Origin: Chitinispirillales bacterium
GTDB taxonomy: Bacteria; Fibrobacterota; Chitinivibrionia; Chitinivibrionales; Chitinispirillaceae
DNA length: 64,000 nucleotides
Reading direction: 5' to 3'
Assembly (NCBI GenBank): GCA_031254105.1
Contig: JAIRVB010000004.1
Span: 1 to 64,000 of the forward strand
In this document: positions 24,750 to 34,417 of the stretch, in pieces
Layout of the letters: each line of letters starts with the position of its first letter
Numbering within the stretch: position 1 is the stretch's first letter
The notes under the pieces: generated by a model
The model's input: only the letters and a program-made list of their open reading frames with translations
What the model was told of the DNA's origin: nothing
Databases searched by the model: none
Translations under genes and position numbers: made by a program

Positions 24750-25574
24750 ACTTATCCACTCTGTATATTGAGGTAAAAACTATCTCAATACTAACATATT
24801 ATTCAAAATATGTCAAATTTTTTAGTAATGATTATCAGGGCGCGTGAATTTTTTTACCCGTCATCAAAACCAAGCCTGCAATCCTATCTTTCAATCAACC
24901 AAAAAACAATGCGGAAATAATAACTGATATTACGCACAAGACGGTATCTCTCCTGCGCCGTCACTCTCGCGAAGGCGGGAATCAATTGTTTTTATCTGTT
25001 TATTTATCCAAACCAACAACACCGGTTCTCATAGTGCCTCCTGTCAATACCGTAATTATATCTGCAAGTTATAACTCTCCCCTAATGCACAATATATATA
25101 ATATACATCCGCGCATCAAAAAAAATGGGCGGCCACCAATTAGTTGTCCGTATAAAACTATTTATGTATTAATAAGATGTAATTAAAAAATATAGTAATT
25201 CACTTGGAAAAGGTCTGCCAACGTCATTTCCGCGAAGGCGAGTGGTCGCGTTTACCGCAGCGAAGCCAATCTGATGTTTTATATTCTCTTAATAAAGTAC
25301 CAGAAAAAGAACAATAATTCCCCGCTTTCACGGGGATGACGGATAAAAGGCTGCAATACCATACGGTCAGACTTTTTTTTAAGTGATATTACTGTTCAAT
25401 TGTGATTAATGAAAATGTCAAATCTAAACCCTCAAGTACTCTTCTGTTTTTAATCTTTTAATAATAACATTACCTCAAATATATAATTAAAATAAATGTT
25501 TGATACTTTCTTTGAAAAAACATATTTTAAAGTTTAAATAGTTATCGTTATTATATAACTTGAAGGGAGCTAAG
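24750..25574. repeat. 825-base repeat-rich intergenic region
   Basis: No gene is seen. It contains TCTTTCAATCAACCAAAAAA then CAATGCGGAAATAATAA at about 24891-24927, almost the same words as at 32251-32305. It also has three dRS3-like elements: CGTCACTCTCGCGAAGGCGG at 24959-24978, CGTCATTTCCGCGAAGGCGA at 25222-25241, and an inverted copy CCCGCTTTCACGGGGATGAC at 25321-25340. The last two face each other across about 80 bases and could delimit a small mobile cassette. Confidence 0.55.
25512..25540 (+). promoter_or_regulatory. Candidate sigma-70 promoter for the secreted-protein pair
   Basis: TTGAAA at 25512-25517, 17 bases, then TAAATA at 25535-25540, about 35 bases before the ATG of the next gene. 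The match is moderate in a very AT-rich setting. Confidence 0.35.
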
Positions 25575-26375
25575 ATGCGAAAGTTAATAATATCTGCCTT
25601 TATTATGGCAAGCATGGCAGGAATGGGGTATACGCAGGAAATACCACAAGAGGTAAAAACGTTTTTGGAGAATTATTTGAAGAATGCAACAGAAAGATCA
25701 AATGCTGAAAAAGGATTAGATTTTGCAAGAAGAAGCGACCCTTCAAATGAGTGGATAAAAACATTGCAAGTCAAGGATTTAAGTGTGGGAAAAGTTCTTG
25801 AAGCGTACAAATTTAAACGTATTGACTTTACTGCATATCCCGATACAGTCCCTTTCAGTGAAATTATTGAACCATCAGGTCATTGGCATGTTTTGATAAT
25901 GGGGCAGAACAAACCGCTTTATGAATTAACATTGCATAATTCAAATGGAATACTTAAGTATGTAGGAAGAGGGTCAATAGGTTCTACTAAAGAGAAAATC
26001 TGGGATCCGTTACTAAAAACTTACCCTGAGTCAACTGGAATTAATCCAGTGCTTGTCTCAACAAGAGGAGGGGGGTTTTTATTGTATCATGGCGACTGCT
26101 TTCTTTACTTCAAGCAAAAAGGTCCTAGAAAAGTGTATTATATTAGAACTTCTGGACCAGAAACAGGGTCACTATCAAAGTTGTTTTCTAGTTCGATGGG
26201 AACTTTGGATGACAGCAGAAAATATGTAGAATTTAGAAAAAAGCAAGAGCTGAACAAAAAGGAGAATCATTCAAATGAACACATAAATGTAAATGCTGCT
26301 GTCAAAGAAATCGAATCAGGGAGTACAGGTTTTCTTGTACAACCTCTTCCTCCTGATACTGGAGGTAAGCGATGA
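25575..26375 (+). CDS. Secreted protein of unknown function coupled to a C39-like peptidase
   Basis: Not recognised. AAGGGAG eight bases before the ATG at 25575 fixes the start (266 residues); the frame extends five codons upstream to a TTG. The N-terminus is a signal peptide (MRKLIISAFIMASMAGMGYTQ). The mature part contains EPSGHWHVLIMGQNKPLYELTL and RGGGFLLYHGDCFLYFKQKG, suggesting a beta-rich domain, and ends in a polar region. Its last four bases overlap the start of the large peptidase gene. Coupled translation suggests partners, for example pro-region, inhibitor or chaperone, but that is inference. Confidence 0.75.
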   Translation: MRKLIISAFIMASMAGMGYTQEIPQEVKTFLENYLKNATERSNAEKGLDFARRSDPSNEWIKTLQVKDLSVGKVLEAYKFKRIDFTAYPDTVPFSEIIEPSGHWHVLIMGQNKPLYELTLHNSNGILKYVGRGSIGSTKEKIWDPLLKTYPESTGINPVLVSTRGGGFLLYHGDCFLYFKQKGPRKVYYIRTSGPETGSLSKLFSSSMGTLDDSRKYVEFRKKQELNKKENHSNEHINVNAAVKEIESGSTGFLVQPLPPDTGGKR

Positions 26376-29300
26376 AAAAAAACAATCTCAGCAAAATTAT
26401 ATCCGAGTTATTTGTCTTATTGTTTATTAACGTAAATGTCAATGCAGACTATAAATTTACTGACTTTACTGCATATAAACAAGAAGACACTCTTACCACA
26501 TGCTGGGCTGCATGCATTCGCATGGTAACTAAACACTATGGTGTTATTTTGGAAGAAAAGGAGATTCGTTCTGTTGCATTTAATGGGGATACGAGCTATC
26601 AAGCACATAAAACTGCAGGTACAGCAGAAACTCTTTCACGTTTGTTAATCAATACTCGAAACACATATGGCACTGTTGATACCTCCTTTGATGCATTGGC
26701 AAGTAGTATTTCAAATATAATAAGAGAAGACAGACCTATTATTGCATCAGTGTACCCTTTGGAATATGATGATAATACCAATGAGCTTTATATGGATGAA
26801 AGAAATGGGCATGTGGTCACAATCATAGGATATATAGGAAGCGGAGAATTTATGGAAGTAATTATTATTGATCCCAGAACTGGCCACCAGAATGAGATAA
26901 CTCTTTCTTATTTTGCCGGTTATGATGATAATATAGAGTATAAATGGGGAAGAGCCATCTACATGCTCACCCCACCCCCCGCTCCCAATCAATCCATAGT
27001 AGGCAAATCCGGCATCCGTAACCGCACGATAATGGACGCAATAAACAAAACCCTTCCTTATGAAGACGGGATAATTCACATTATCACTCCCAGCCTTGAA
27101 CTTGCTAACGCTCCTATAGATACATATGAAGAGCAAGTAAAAATTGACAGCGCCAAGTTTGGGATTATTATAACGTCAAGCCCTGTTCCTGATTTTTCCA
27201 GACCGCACCCCGGATTTTCCAGGGCTCTTCTAAAACACCCGAACGCGTTAATAAATGATGGGCATAGGACTTTAGTTAATTTAATTGACATTGAGGGCGA
27301 CAACGCGGTTTCCAACACTGGAACATTGACTTTAAATAACGTAACAGTATCATCGGCGTCAGGTTCCGCGGTTTACAACAGCGGTACAATAGGTATCGAC
27401 AGTTCAACGGTATTTGCTGAATCTGGCTATGCTTTTCACAACGCTGACTTCGCGTACTTAAATAGCGCTGTATTATCTTCAGTAACAGATACAGTGATAT
27501 ATTCCACAGTATACCTGAATATTAGCGGTGAGACAGTGATAACCGCACCGGACAATAACGGCGTTGCGATTTACAACTCCGACCAGCACAGCACACTTGA
27601 TCTTGGCGGCAGCCCTGTCATCACCGGCCGCATTGTGGGATTTGGTATGGGAAATATACGCGTGACTTCCAGTTTTAACCCAGGCGATAAAAAGTACATA
27701 CTTACCCCGGACAATTTAAGAGGAGGCGAAATAGTTGTATTTGGCGGCGCTAAATTTATAGACAATTTCGAGCTTTCCGATCCTAATTTTGTTTTGACTG
27801 CTATAGGGAATAATCTTGTCGCGTATACCCCTCTTATGCACTTTTTCGTAAGCAAGATTGGTGCGATTGGCGCGACATTCAATACTATTAAGGATGCCAC
27901 GCGCGCTTTTTTATTTCCTCCCAAAGCGGAGCGGATTATTGACATTATTGACGGTGAGACCTACAATGAGCAGGTGACTATTGACATTAGCGATAATAAT
28001 ACCATCTTAAGATCCACAACAGGCGCGACTATTGAGTTTAGAGTTCCGCCTCAGAATTACCCACATACAGTTTACCAAAACTATACCGGATCAGATATGC
28101 CGGAACATGTTTCCTTATCAGGTGACAACTTTGAAGATAGTTTTGCTCTGCGTATATTTGACCCGCAGTTTAGGCAGTCTGATTGGAATAGTTCTGTTGA
28201 TATTAACGGTGTTAACATCAGAGGCGACAATGCTGTTTATAACACCGGCTTTACGGATTTCACAGGGGTAACTATATCTGCGACATCAGGTTATGCAATT
28301 TACAACACTGGTTTTATACGTACCTACCGTGGAACAATTATATCTTCCACGTCAGGAACAGCAGTTTACAACACCGATATTTTTTGCGCCGATGACATTT
28401 ATGGAACAATAACAGTATCTTCAGCATCAGGCTATGCGATTCACAACGCCAGCATAAGAACTCTAAGTATTGGCGGCAACTCGGTGATAACCGGCGGTAA
28501 TGATACCGCGATTTATAATTCAGACATCGAAGGTTCAATCGCTCTTTGGAACAATCCTACAATTAACGGATGTATCGCGGGATTTGGGGCAGGGAAAATA
28601 TTTGCAAATTTTTCATCTTCGCCCGGAAGCAAAAGATACAGACTTTCCCCAAGCAATCTTAAAGATGGCGATGTTATAGTAGTTAGAGGCGCCAACTTTA
28701 TTAACAATTTTGTGCTTACTGACACCAACTTTATTTTGACAAAAAATGGAAGTGATCTAATAGCAACCCGTACCCACTGCATAATAAGCTTTGCCCCAAA
28801 CAGCGGCACGGGAGAAGAGATGCCCGCCGCCATTCGCGTTTCGGTAAACAGCGGACTCAATGAAACGCAAGTTCCGCGGGCAGACAGCTTCACCAAAACC
28901 GGTTACATCAGCGATGGCAAATGGTACACCCTTTGGGGTTCACAGTACAATGAGTTTATATTTGGAGAAAACGGTACGCCGCTTACTGATAACACTACGC
29001 TTCATCTGCAATGGCGGGAAGCTGAGGTTACAATAACGAATACAGACTTCACGTTTAACAATGGTAAATATAATGAAACCTACAGCGGCGCAGTAATCAC
29101 AGCGTCTGTTGAGAGCGGCGCGGGCGGCGCTATTCTTTATAGTATAGCGGAAGGCAGCTTGCCGGATGGACTTACGCTTGACACTTTTACAGGAGAGATA
29201 AACGGTACGGCCGCAAGAGCAGGTTATTTTATTTTCACGATAAGGGCAACGAATGAAGCGAGCGGAGCTTTTGCGGAAAAAATGTTTTCAATTAACGCGG

Positions 29301-29920
29301 CGAAAGCTGAATATGATATGTCAGGTATAACATTCAGTGATATGGCCATATCTTACAATGGAGCTGCGCACAGCATTTTTATCAACGGTAACCTGCCGGA
29401 AGGCTTAACCGCCCAATACGATGGCAACGGGCAGACTGCAGAGGGAACGCACACCGTAACGGTGAGGTTTACCGCGGCTGATTCTGTCAATTACATCGTT
29501 CCGCAAAGCATGAGCGCGCTGCTGATCATAGCTAAAACTTCTTCTATAGACCGCGTTATCCTTCCGGCGGAACAGGGCGGTAAAACACCTGAAATACTTT
29601 CTGTAAATGTAATACCCGACGGATTTTCGATAGGGCCTAATCCTGTCAATAAACAGGCGGATATTGTAAGTTTTTTCCGGCAAGGACGCGGGATTGAGAA
29701 CGGAACGCTTTATGTTTATGGGTCTGACGGCAATCTTGTGAGGAAAATAAGAATCAACGACAAGTCTTGTAGCGGCCAGCAAAAACGCAAGGTCGGAGAG
29801 TGGGACTTAACAGATTCCAAAGGGCGGCATGTTTCCGAGGGCAGCTATTTGATAAGGGGTACAATCAAAACCAAAAATGGGAATAAGGAGAAAATATCGT
29901 TGGTTTTAGGGGTGAGGTAG
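26372..29920 (+). CDS. Giant secreted C39-like cysteine peptidase with duplicated beta-helix and Ig-like domains
   Basis: 1182 residues. Signal peptide at 1-25. Residues about 28-200 are a papain-like/C39-like peptidase (AvrRpt2 type): QEDTLTTCWAACIRM with Cys44, NGHVVTIIGY with His147 and IIIDPRTG with Asp167 form the predicted triad. Two related parallel beta-helix regions follow (about 265-490 and 600-800), each with short NTGT/ASGSAVYN-type rungs and each closed by a matching block (LRGGEIVVFGGAKFIDNF and LKDGDVIVVRGANFINNF). Next come an InlB-like segment, a putative-Ig domain (LPDGLTLDTFTGEINGTA), an MBG-like domain and a C-terminal FlgD/Por-like domain starting at GPNPVNKQADI. It is probably cell-surface or secreted and may act on host, diet or competitor proteins. 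Confidence 0.8.
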   Translation: MKKNNLSKIISELFVLLFINVNVNADYKFTDFTAYKQEDTLTTCWAACIRMVTKHYGVILEEKEIRSVAFNGDTSYQAHKTAGTAETLSRLLINTRNTYGTVDTSFDALASSISNIIREDRPIIASVYPLEYDDNTNELYMDERNGHVVTIIGYIGSGEFMEVIIIDPRTGHQNEITLSYFAGYDDNIEYKWGRAIYMLTPPPAPNQSIVGKSGIRNRTIMDAINKTLPYEDGIIHIITPSLELANAPIDTYEEQVKIDSAKFGIIITSSPVPDFSRPHPGFSRALLKHPNALINDGHRTLVNLIDIEGDNAVSNTGTLTLNNVTVSSASGSAVYNSGTIGIDSSTVFAESGYAFHNADFAYLNSAVLSSVTDTVIYSTVYLNISGETVITAPDNNGVAIYNSDQHSTLDLGGSPVITGRIVGFGMGNIRVTSSFNPGDKKYILTPDNLRGGEIVVFGGAKFIDNFELSDPNFVLTAIGNNLVAYTPLMHFFVSKIGAIGATFNTIKDATRAFLFPPKAERIIDIIDGETYNEQVTIDISDNNTILRSTTGATIEFRVPPQNYPHTVYQNYTGSDMPEHVSLSGDNFEDSFALRIFDPQFRQSDWNSSVDINGVNIRGDNAVYNTGFTDFTGVTISATSGYAIYNTGFIRTYRGTIISSTSGTAVYNTDIFCADDIYGTITVSSASGYAIHNASIRTLSIGGNSVITGGNDTAIYNSDIEGSIALWNNPTINGCIAGFGAGKIFANFSSSPGSKRYRLSPSNLKDGDVIVVRGANFINNFVLTDTNFILTKNGSDLIATRTHCIISFAPNSGTGEEMPAAIRVSVNSGLNETQVPRADSFTKTGYISDGKWYTLWGSQYNEFIFGENGTPLTDNTTLHLQWREAEVTITNTDFTFNNGKYNETYSGAVITASVESGAGGAILYSIAEGSLPDGLTLDTFTGEINGTAARAGYFIFTIRATNEASGAFAEKMFSINAAKAEYDMSGITFSDMAISYNGAAHSIFINGNLPEGLTAQYDGNGQTAEGTHTVTVRFTAADSVNYIVPQSMSALLIIAKTSSIDRVILPAEQGGKTPEILSVNVIPDGFSIGPNPVNKQADIVSFFRQGRGIENGTLYVYGSDGNLVRKIRINDKSCSGQQKRKVGEWDLTDSKGRHVSEGSYLIRGTIKTKNGNKEKISLVLGVR

Positions 29921-30015
29921 GGAGAGAGGCATAATAGAAGATCTTTTATAGTGACTCCACTTTAAAAAAAGTTTGATCGTATGGTATTGCGGCTTTCTAT
30001 AATAATTCAACTTCA

Positions 30016-30105
30016 AAATAGATGTCCGAATGCAGAAATAAAAGATCTGATCACCTCATTTCTGAATTAATAGAGCTCTTTTTCAAGTTGAATGACTATA
30101 ACACG
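30016..30105. repeat. Copy of the AATGCAGAAATA palindromic repeat family
   Basis: ATGTCCGAATGCAGAAATAA is followed about 20 bases later by CTCATTTCTGAATTAATAG and CTCTTTTTCAAGTTGAATGA. The same order of words occurs at 32150-32230, and ATGTCCGAATGCAGAAATAGA also occurs at about 17187. It lies in the gap between the convergent peptidase and HDOD genes. Confidence 0.55.
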
Positions 30106-30129
30106 CATAATTATGATCACTATCAAAAA

Positions 30130-31359
30130 CTACGCTCTTATATCCGCGGAAAAAGCTTCCATCATACTGGATGCCAGTGCGTCGCGGGGTAATTTCAGTT
30201 CGTTTAGCAGTTCATCCACGTTCTCCTGAACATCTGTTTCTACCGCCTGGATAAGTTTTAAAAGTTTTCCAAGCACCCCGCTGCCGTTTCGAAGGGCTCC
30301 TGAGATATTTTCTCCTAAATCAATTTCATTCAAAATATCATCCATGCTTGTTTTGCAAAGAGCGTCAAGACGGCTTATGATGCCTGCTAAAAACGCCTCT
30401 TCGGGCAGTCCTTTGGAACAGCTTATGGTTTCCGCAAGTTTTTCCATAAGCATGGCTCGCTGCATCGCGTTTTGAAACAGAGGCGAGTTTGCGGCTTCAT
30501 CCACACCGGTGCGGGCAAAGAGCATTAGTGTGAGCCAGCGCTTAAGATTACTTTGGCCTACAAGCGTGATAGCCTGGCGGATAGAGCTGACCGTGTGATA
30601 AGTCGCTATGTAGGCGGAGTTAATGTAGCGCAGCAGGTTTACGGTTATTTCCGGGTGTATCCGGAACTGGTTCTCTAACTCATCGGTTTCAGGATTTTTA
30701 CGGATTACACGCAAAAGGTTCAGAATACCGGACATTTGCACATCAAGCTTATTTGATGACATGTTTTCGGGTTTTGCGAAAAAATAACCCTGAAAAAGCT
30801 CATATCCCTCTTTGGCGCAGATTTTGGCTTCGCTCTCCGTTTCGACCTTCTCAGCCAGGAGTGTCACATTTTTCGCCTTAAAGAAACCGGCGGCCATTTT
30901 GCGCTGAACCGCGCTGTTCTCCATGAGGTCGACTTTTGCGTACTTTATATATTGCAAAACAGGCGTCACATTTTTCATTATTTTAGCGTCAAAGATTACA
31001 TCGTCCAGAGCGATTTCAAAACCGCTTGTATGAGCGCTTTTTACAGCTTCTATAGTATCGTTGTCTATTGATACGGATTCAAGAATTTCAAGAACGAACC
31101 GCTCTTTGTTAAGCATTCCCAAAGCGCCGCTGACAAGCATATCGCGGCTGCAGTTAATGAAAACTTTCTTATTTCCAGCTATTTTTTCAAGCCCCATCGA
31201 GTTGAGCACATTCTCAAGGAGCTTGGCGGTCGCCTGAAGCTGGCCTGTAACCTGAGCGCTCTGAGCGGTCAATCCGCTTCTGAAAAGCAGCTCATAGGCA
31301 AAAAGATTTCCGTTCTTATCAACTATAGGCTGACGCGCAAGATAAGCTTGATTTTCCAT
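30130..31359 (-). CDS. HDOD-domain protein with degenerate EAL domain (YuxH-like)
   Basis: Of 409 residues, 1-200 form an EAL-like fold: YLARQPIVDKNGNLFAYELLFR (EAL replaced by ELL), ILESVSIDNDTIEAVK, FEIALDDVIF, KVDLMENSA and ELFQGYFFAKPE. Residues about 205-400 are an HDOD domain (LLRVIRKNPETDELENQF...LLRYINSAYIATYHTVSSIRQAITLVGQSNLKRWL). Without the EAL catalytic triplet it probably does not cleave c-di-GMP and acts as a signalling scaffold. AGGAAGG precedes the start. Located 78 bases downstream of an HAD phosphatase gene in the same direction. Confidence 0.87.
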   Translation of the reverse strand: MENQAYLARQPIVDKNGNLFAYELLFRSGLTAQSAQVTGQLQATAKLLENVLNSMGLEKIAGNKKVFINCSRDMLVSGALGMLNKERFVLEILESVSIDNDTIEAVKSAHTSGFEIALDDVIFDAKIMKNVTPVLQYIKYAKVDLMENSAVQRKMAAGFFKAKNVTLLAEKVETESEAKICAKEGYELFQGYFFAKPENMSSNKLDVQMSGILNLLRVIRKNPETDELENQFRIHPEITVNLLRYINSAYIATYHTVSSIRQAITLVGQSNLKRWLTLMLFARTGVDEAANSPLFQNAMQRAMLMEKLAETISCSKGLPEEAFLAGIISRLDALCKTSMDDILNEIDLGENISGALRNGSGVLGKLLKLIQAVETDVQENVDELLNELKLPRDALASSMMEAFSADIRA

Positions 31360-31437
31360 AAAACATGCCTTCCTGAGATGAACCCCAAGCCTGGTATTCC
31401 CAAGCCATACGGGCCGCGGTAATCGCGCCCTTATTAT

Positions 31438-32076
31438 TTATAAATAAGCCAAAAGCTCCTCATGCGAATCAAGTAACAGCGCCTGACATCCGCTAAGAAC
31501 CTCTTTTGACTGGTGACCCTTAGGTATAAGCGCGCACTGAACTCCAAGCGCCGACGCTACTTCATAGTCATGTGTCGTATCGCCTACAAACAGAACGCGG
31601 GATGTTTTACAATTGAGCGTAGAGAGGTGTTCTACCCCCGCGCATACTTTAGAATTCCCCTCAATGCCGCTCATACCTTTGATATGCGTAAATTTGTCGG
31701 CAATGCCTAACTGCCGCGCCATCTCTGTAAGATGTTTCTGAGCGTAAACGCTTAGAACGGAGTGGGTTCCCCCGCTCCTGATAAACGTATCAAGAACTTC
31801 TATGACTCCGTTATGAATCCTGCATTCATTAAGTTTTTGGGCATACCGGTCAATAAAGACTTTGTTTTTCTTCATGAAATCCTCATCAGTTCCGAATAGT
31901 CCGATTCTTTCGTAAAAAGTCTTAATAGGAAAAGTAAAACAGCTGCGGTACTCTTCAAGGCTCATAGCTTCTCTTGCGTTTTCATTAAGCTGGGTGTTTA
32001 GTATTGATAAAGCAAGAGATACGTCATCTATTATCGTGCCATTCCAATCCCATATTATATGGTCAAACTGCCTCAT
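31438..32076 (-). CDS. HAD-superfamily hydrolase (phosphoglycolate phosphatase-like)
   Basis: A 212-residue cytoplasmic phosphatase. Motif I is IIWDWNGTIIDD with nucleophile Asp10. A helical cap follows (SLEEYRSCFTFPIKTFYERIG). Motif II is HSVLSVYAQ, and motif IV is VLFVGDTTHDYEVASALG. The D-W-N-G-T form of motif I is typical of Gph-like proteins in anaerobes. GGAGA six bases before the ATG. The substrate is not known. Confidence 0.87.
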   Translation of the reverse strand: MRQFDHIIWDWNGTIIDDVSLALSILNTQLNENAREAMSLEEYRSCFTFPIKTFYERIGLFGTDEDFMKKNKVFIDRYAQKLNECRIHNGVIEVLDTFIRSGGTHSVLSVYAQKHLTEMARQLGIADKFTHIKGMSGIEGNSKVCAGVEHLSTLNCKTSRVLFVGDTTHDYEVASALGVQCALIPKGHQSKEVLSGCQALLLDSHEELLAYL

Positions 32077-32460
32077 GTATTCTCCAATGCCGTCAATAGG
32101 TGGTGTATGCAGCGAAAAAAGGTGTAAAAAGCGTATACAGATTTAAAAATAATAATTCAGAATGCAAAAATAAAACATCAAATACCCTCATTTTTGCATT
32201 AAGCAAAGCACTTTTTCAAGATAGATAACTAAAATTTTTATATAAATTCATCTTTCAATCAACCAAAAACAAATGCAGAGATATATGGCGGAATGCGGAA
32301 ATAAAAACACTTAATAATACAACAAAGATTCTATAATATCTTTATATTAATTTTCGCGTTGAGTTGATAAGTAAACTTACAGAAAAAAATTACACACGCG
32401 CTACAAAGGTGATAAGTGTAAGGGCGAACCCTGTGGGTTCGCCCTGTCTTAAATATATCC
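32077..32460. repeat. 384-base intergenic region with three repeat elements
   Basis: AATGCAAAAAT and ATTTTTGCATT at about 32161-32205 form an 11-bp inverted repeat, homologous to the copy at 30.0 kb. A second copy at about 32249-32305 shares TCTTTCAATCAACCAAAAA and GAATGCGGAAATAA with 24.9 kb. At 32421-32445 AGGGCGAACC and GGTTCGCCCT pair perfectly around a CTGTG loop; since it starts 16 bases from the PPi-PFK stop, it could also serve as that gene's terminator. No gene is seen. Confidence 0.6.
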
Positions 32461-34116
32461 TTAATTGCGTTCCAGCTGTATTGTTATTGTAGTAACGTCA
32501 CAAACTTCGCCTGGCCCAAAATATTGAATAGGCCCAGGGTACTGGTAATCATCTTCCATCGCCCACATCTCCCGTTTTGAGGCGAATTCGAAAAATGGTT
32601 TGCTGTCAAGCTCTACAAGCGCTTTTTTTATTACAGGCTTATCTTTGCCGTGGCGCCGCTCAAGGTTCATCATCATTGTAAGCGGAATGCCGCCCGCGAT
32701 CCACTGGTCTGCGGATTTTGTAAGATTGCGTACAGATGAGATATAACCTGTCACTCCAGCGCCAACAAGGCTTGAGGCTGTGTAGCCAAGGCTGTAACAG
32801 TAGTCGGCGTCAAAATTTGACGGCGCGGCGCAGCGGCCTTCATAGCCGAAAAAGTGATTAACCGCGCTAAACTTGCCGCTGTATTTGCCCGCGTCTTTCC
32901 ATTCGTTCAAAACCTCGCCGACCATATCTATCAGAAGTTTCTCTGTTTCTATGCGGGAGACCTGTACATTGCCGTGCGGGTCGCGGTCCGCGAGAAGCTG
33001 CCACTGGATCTGGCTTGGCAGACTCGCAAAAACGTGCGAAGTGTCATCGGATAAATTTTTGTTTACAAACTGAAGCTTGTGGCTGTCGGAGAGCGAATCA
33101 AAGTGAGCCGTGTTGGCAGCTAACAGATCATTAAGCTCACCTATAAGTTTTTTCATCTCGGGAATAAACTCTATAAGCCCTTCCGGTACAAGCACGGTTC
33201 CGAAATTCTTACCCGCTCCGGCGCGTTTTTTTACGACATTCGCGATATTATCCACTATCTCGCGCAAAGTAGTTTTCTTTTGTTGAACCTCTTCGGAGAT
33301 AAGCGTTACATTGGGATGGGTTTGAAGAGCGCTCTCAAGAGCGATATGGGAGGCGCTGCGTCCCATAAGCTTTATAAAGTGCCAGTACTTTTTTGCCGAA
33401 TTTGCATCGCGCTGAATATTTCCGATAAGTTCGGCGTATACTTTAGACGCGGTATCAAAACCAAAAGACGCCTCGATCCACTCGTTTTTCATATCGCCGT
33501 CAATTGTTTTGGGGCAGCCGATAATCTGAATCCCAGCATTCTTTCTGGCACAGTATTCAGCAAGCATGCACGCGTTTGTATTTGAATCATCACCGCCCAC
33601 TATCACAAGCGCGGTGATGCCAATAGTCTTACAGTTTTTGATAACAGTATCAAACTGCTGCTCCGTTTCAAGTTTTGTTCTGCCGGAACCGATTATGTCA
33701 AAGCCGCCGGTGTTACGGTATTCGTTGATAAACGCGTCATCGAATTTTACGTATTTGTTGTCTGTGAGACCGCTGGGGCCGCCCAAAAAGCCAAACAGAT
33801 TGCTCTGTGCGCTTATCTTTTTTAATCCATCATAAAGTCCGGCGATAACGTTATGCCCGCCCGGAGCTTGGCCGCCGGAGAGGATTACCCCGACATTAAG
33901 AGCCGGTATCTCTTTTTCCCCCGGGCCGTCAAATGTTATGACAGGCAGCCCGTAAGTATTGGGGAAAAGAACCTTGATCTCGTTCTGGTCGGAAACAGAC
34001 TGAGTGGGTTCACCCATGGCTGCCTTAACCGCGCTGCCGTGCATCGCAAGTGCTTTTGGGAGTTTGGGCGTATAAGCCGCGCGCGCTTTCTGAAGCGGAG
34101 AAATTGTTTTGGGCAT
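32461..34116 (-). CDS. pfp: Pyrophosphate--fructose-6-phosphate 1-phosphotransferase (long form)
   Basis: A 551-residue PPi-dependent phosphofructokinase that reversibly makes fructose-1,6-bisphosphate from fructose-6-phosphate in the cytoplasm. Landmarks: [14 protein letters not shown] at 76-89, [11 protein letters not shown] at 171-181 where the second Asp of GGDD marks the PPi-specific (not ATP) class, PKTIDGDM at 202-209 with the catalytic TIDGD, and [13 protein letters not shown]. The length and [10 protein letters not shown] form fit the long plant/spirochaete-type enzymes. AAGGA precedes the ATG by about ten bases. Use of PPi is common in anaerobic fermenters. Confidence 0.94.
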   Translation of the reverse strand: MPKTISPLQKARAAYTPKLPKALAMHGSAVKAAMGEPTQSVSDQNEIKVLFPNTYGLPVITFDGPGEKEIPALNVGVILSGGQAPGGHNVIAGLYDGLKKISAQSNLFGFLGGPSGLTDNKYVKFDDAFINEYRNTGGFDIIGSGRTKLETEQQFDTVIKNCKTIGITALVIVGGDDSNTNACMLAEYCARKNAGIQIIGCPKTIDGDMKNEWIEASFGFDTASKVYAELIGNIQRDANSAKKYWHFIKLMGRSASHIALESALQTHPNVTLISEEVQQKKTTLREIVDNIANVVKKRAGAGKNFGTVLVPEGLIEFIPEMKKLIGELNDLLAANTAHFDSLSDSHKLQFVNKNLSDDTSHVFASLPSQIQWQLLADRDPHGNVQVSRIETEKLLIDMVGEVLNEWKDAGKYSGKFSAVNHFFGYEGRCAAPSNFDADYCYSLGYTASSLVGAGVTGYISSVRNLTKSADQWIAGGIPLTMMMNLERRHGKDKPVIKKALVELDSKPFFEFASKREMWAMEDDYQYPGPIQYFGPGEVCDVTTITIQLERN

Positions 34117-34417
34117 TAAAAGAGATCCTTTTTAAGGGTTGTTTTTGAATTTATTATTATAGATATTAACCAGACGGAAAAAATATGTAATTTCAGGGGA
34201 AAAGTCAACCGTAAGGGCAGGGAATACAGGTTGCAAATTCGGAGTGCGGAAATACGTATGCCTTTGGTACCTTTTATTCGAGTAAGCGGCGCGGCGATCC
34301 TATGATCTGATATTCTGATATTCTGATATAAGGATGCCAGCCGACAAAGCCGCCCGCGTACTAATGCTTATCTCTGATCCATACGGACAACGGGTGTCTA
34401 TGGCATAAAGATAATTA
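34117..34417. other. Intergenic region with short tandem repeat and repeat-family traces
   Basis: About 300 bases without a gene. It has GTAAGGGCAGGGAATACAGG at about 34211, then CGGAGTGCGGAAATACG at about 34240 (degenerate AATGCAGAAATA element), and an 8-base tandem TGATATTC repeated at about 34308-34330. Confidence 0.45.
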
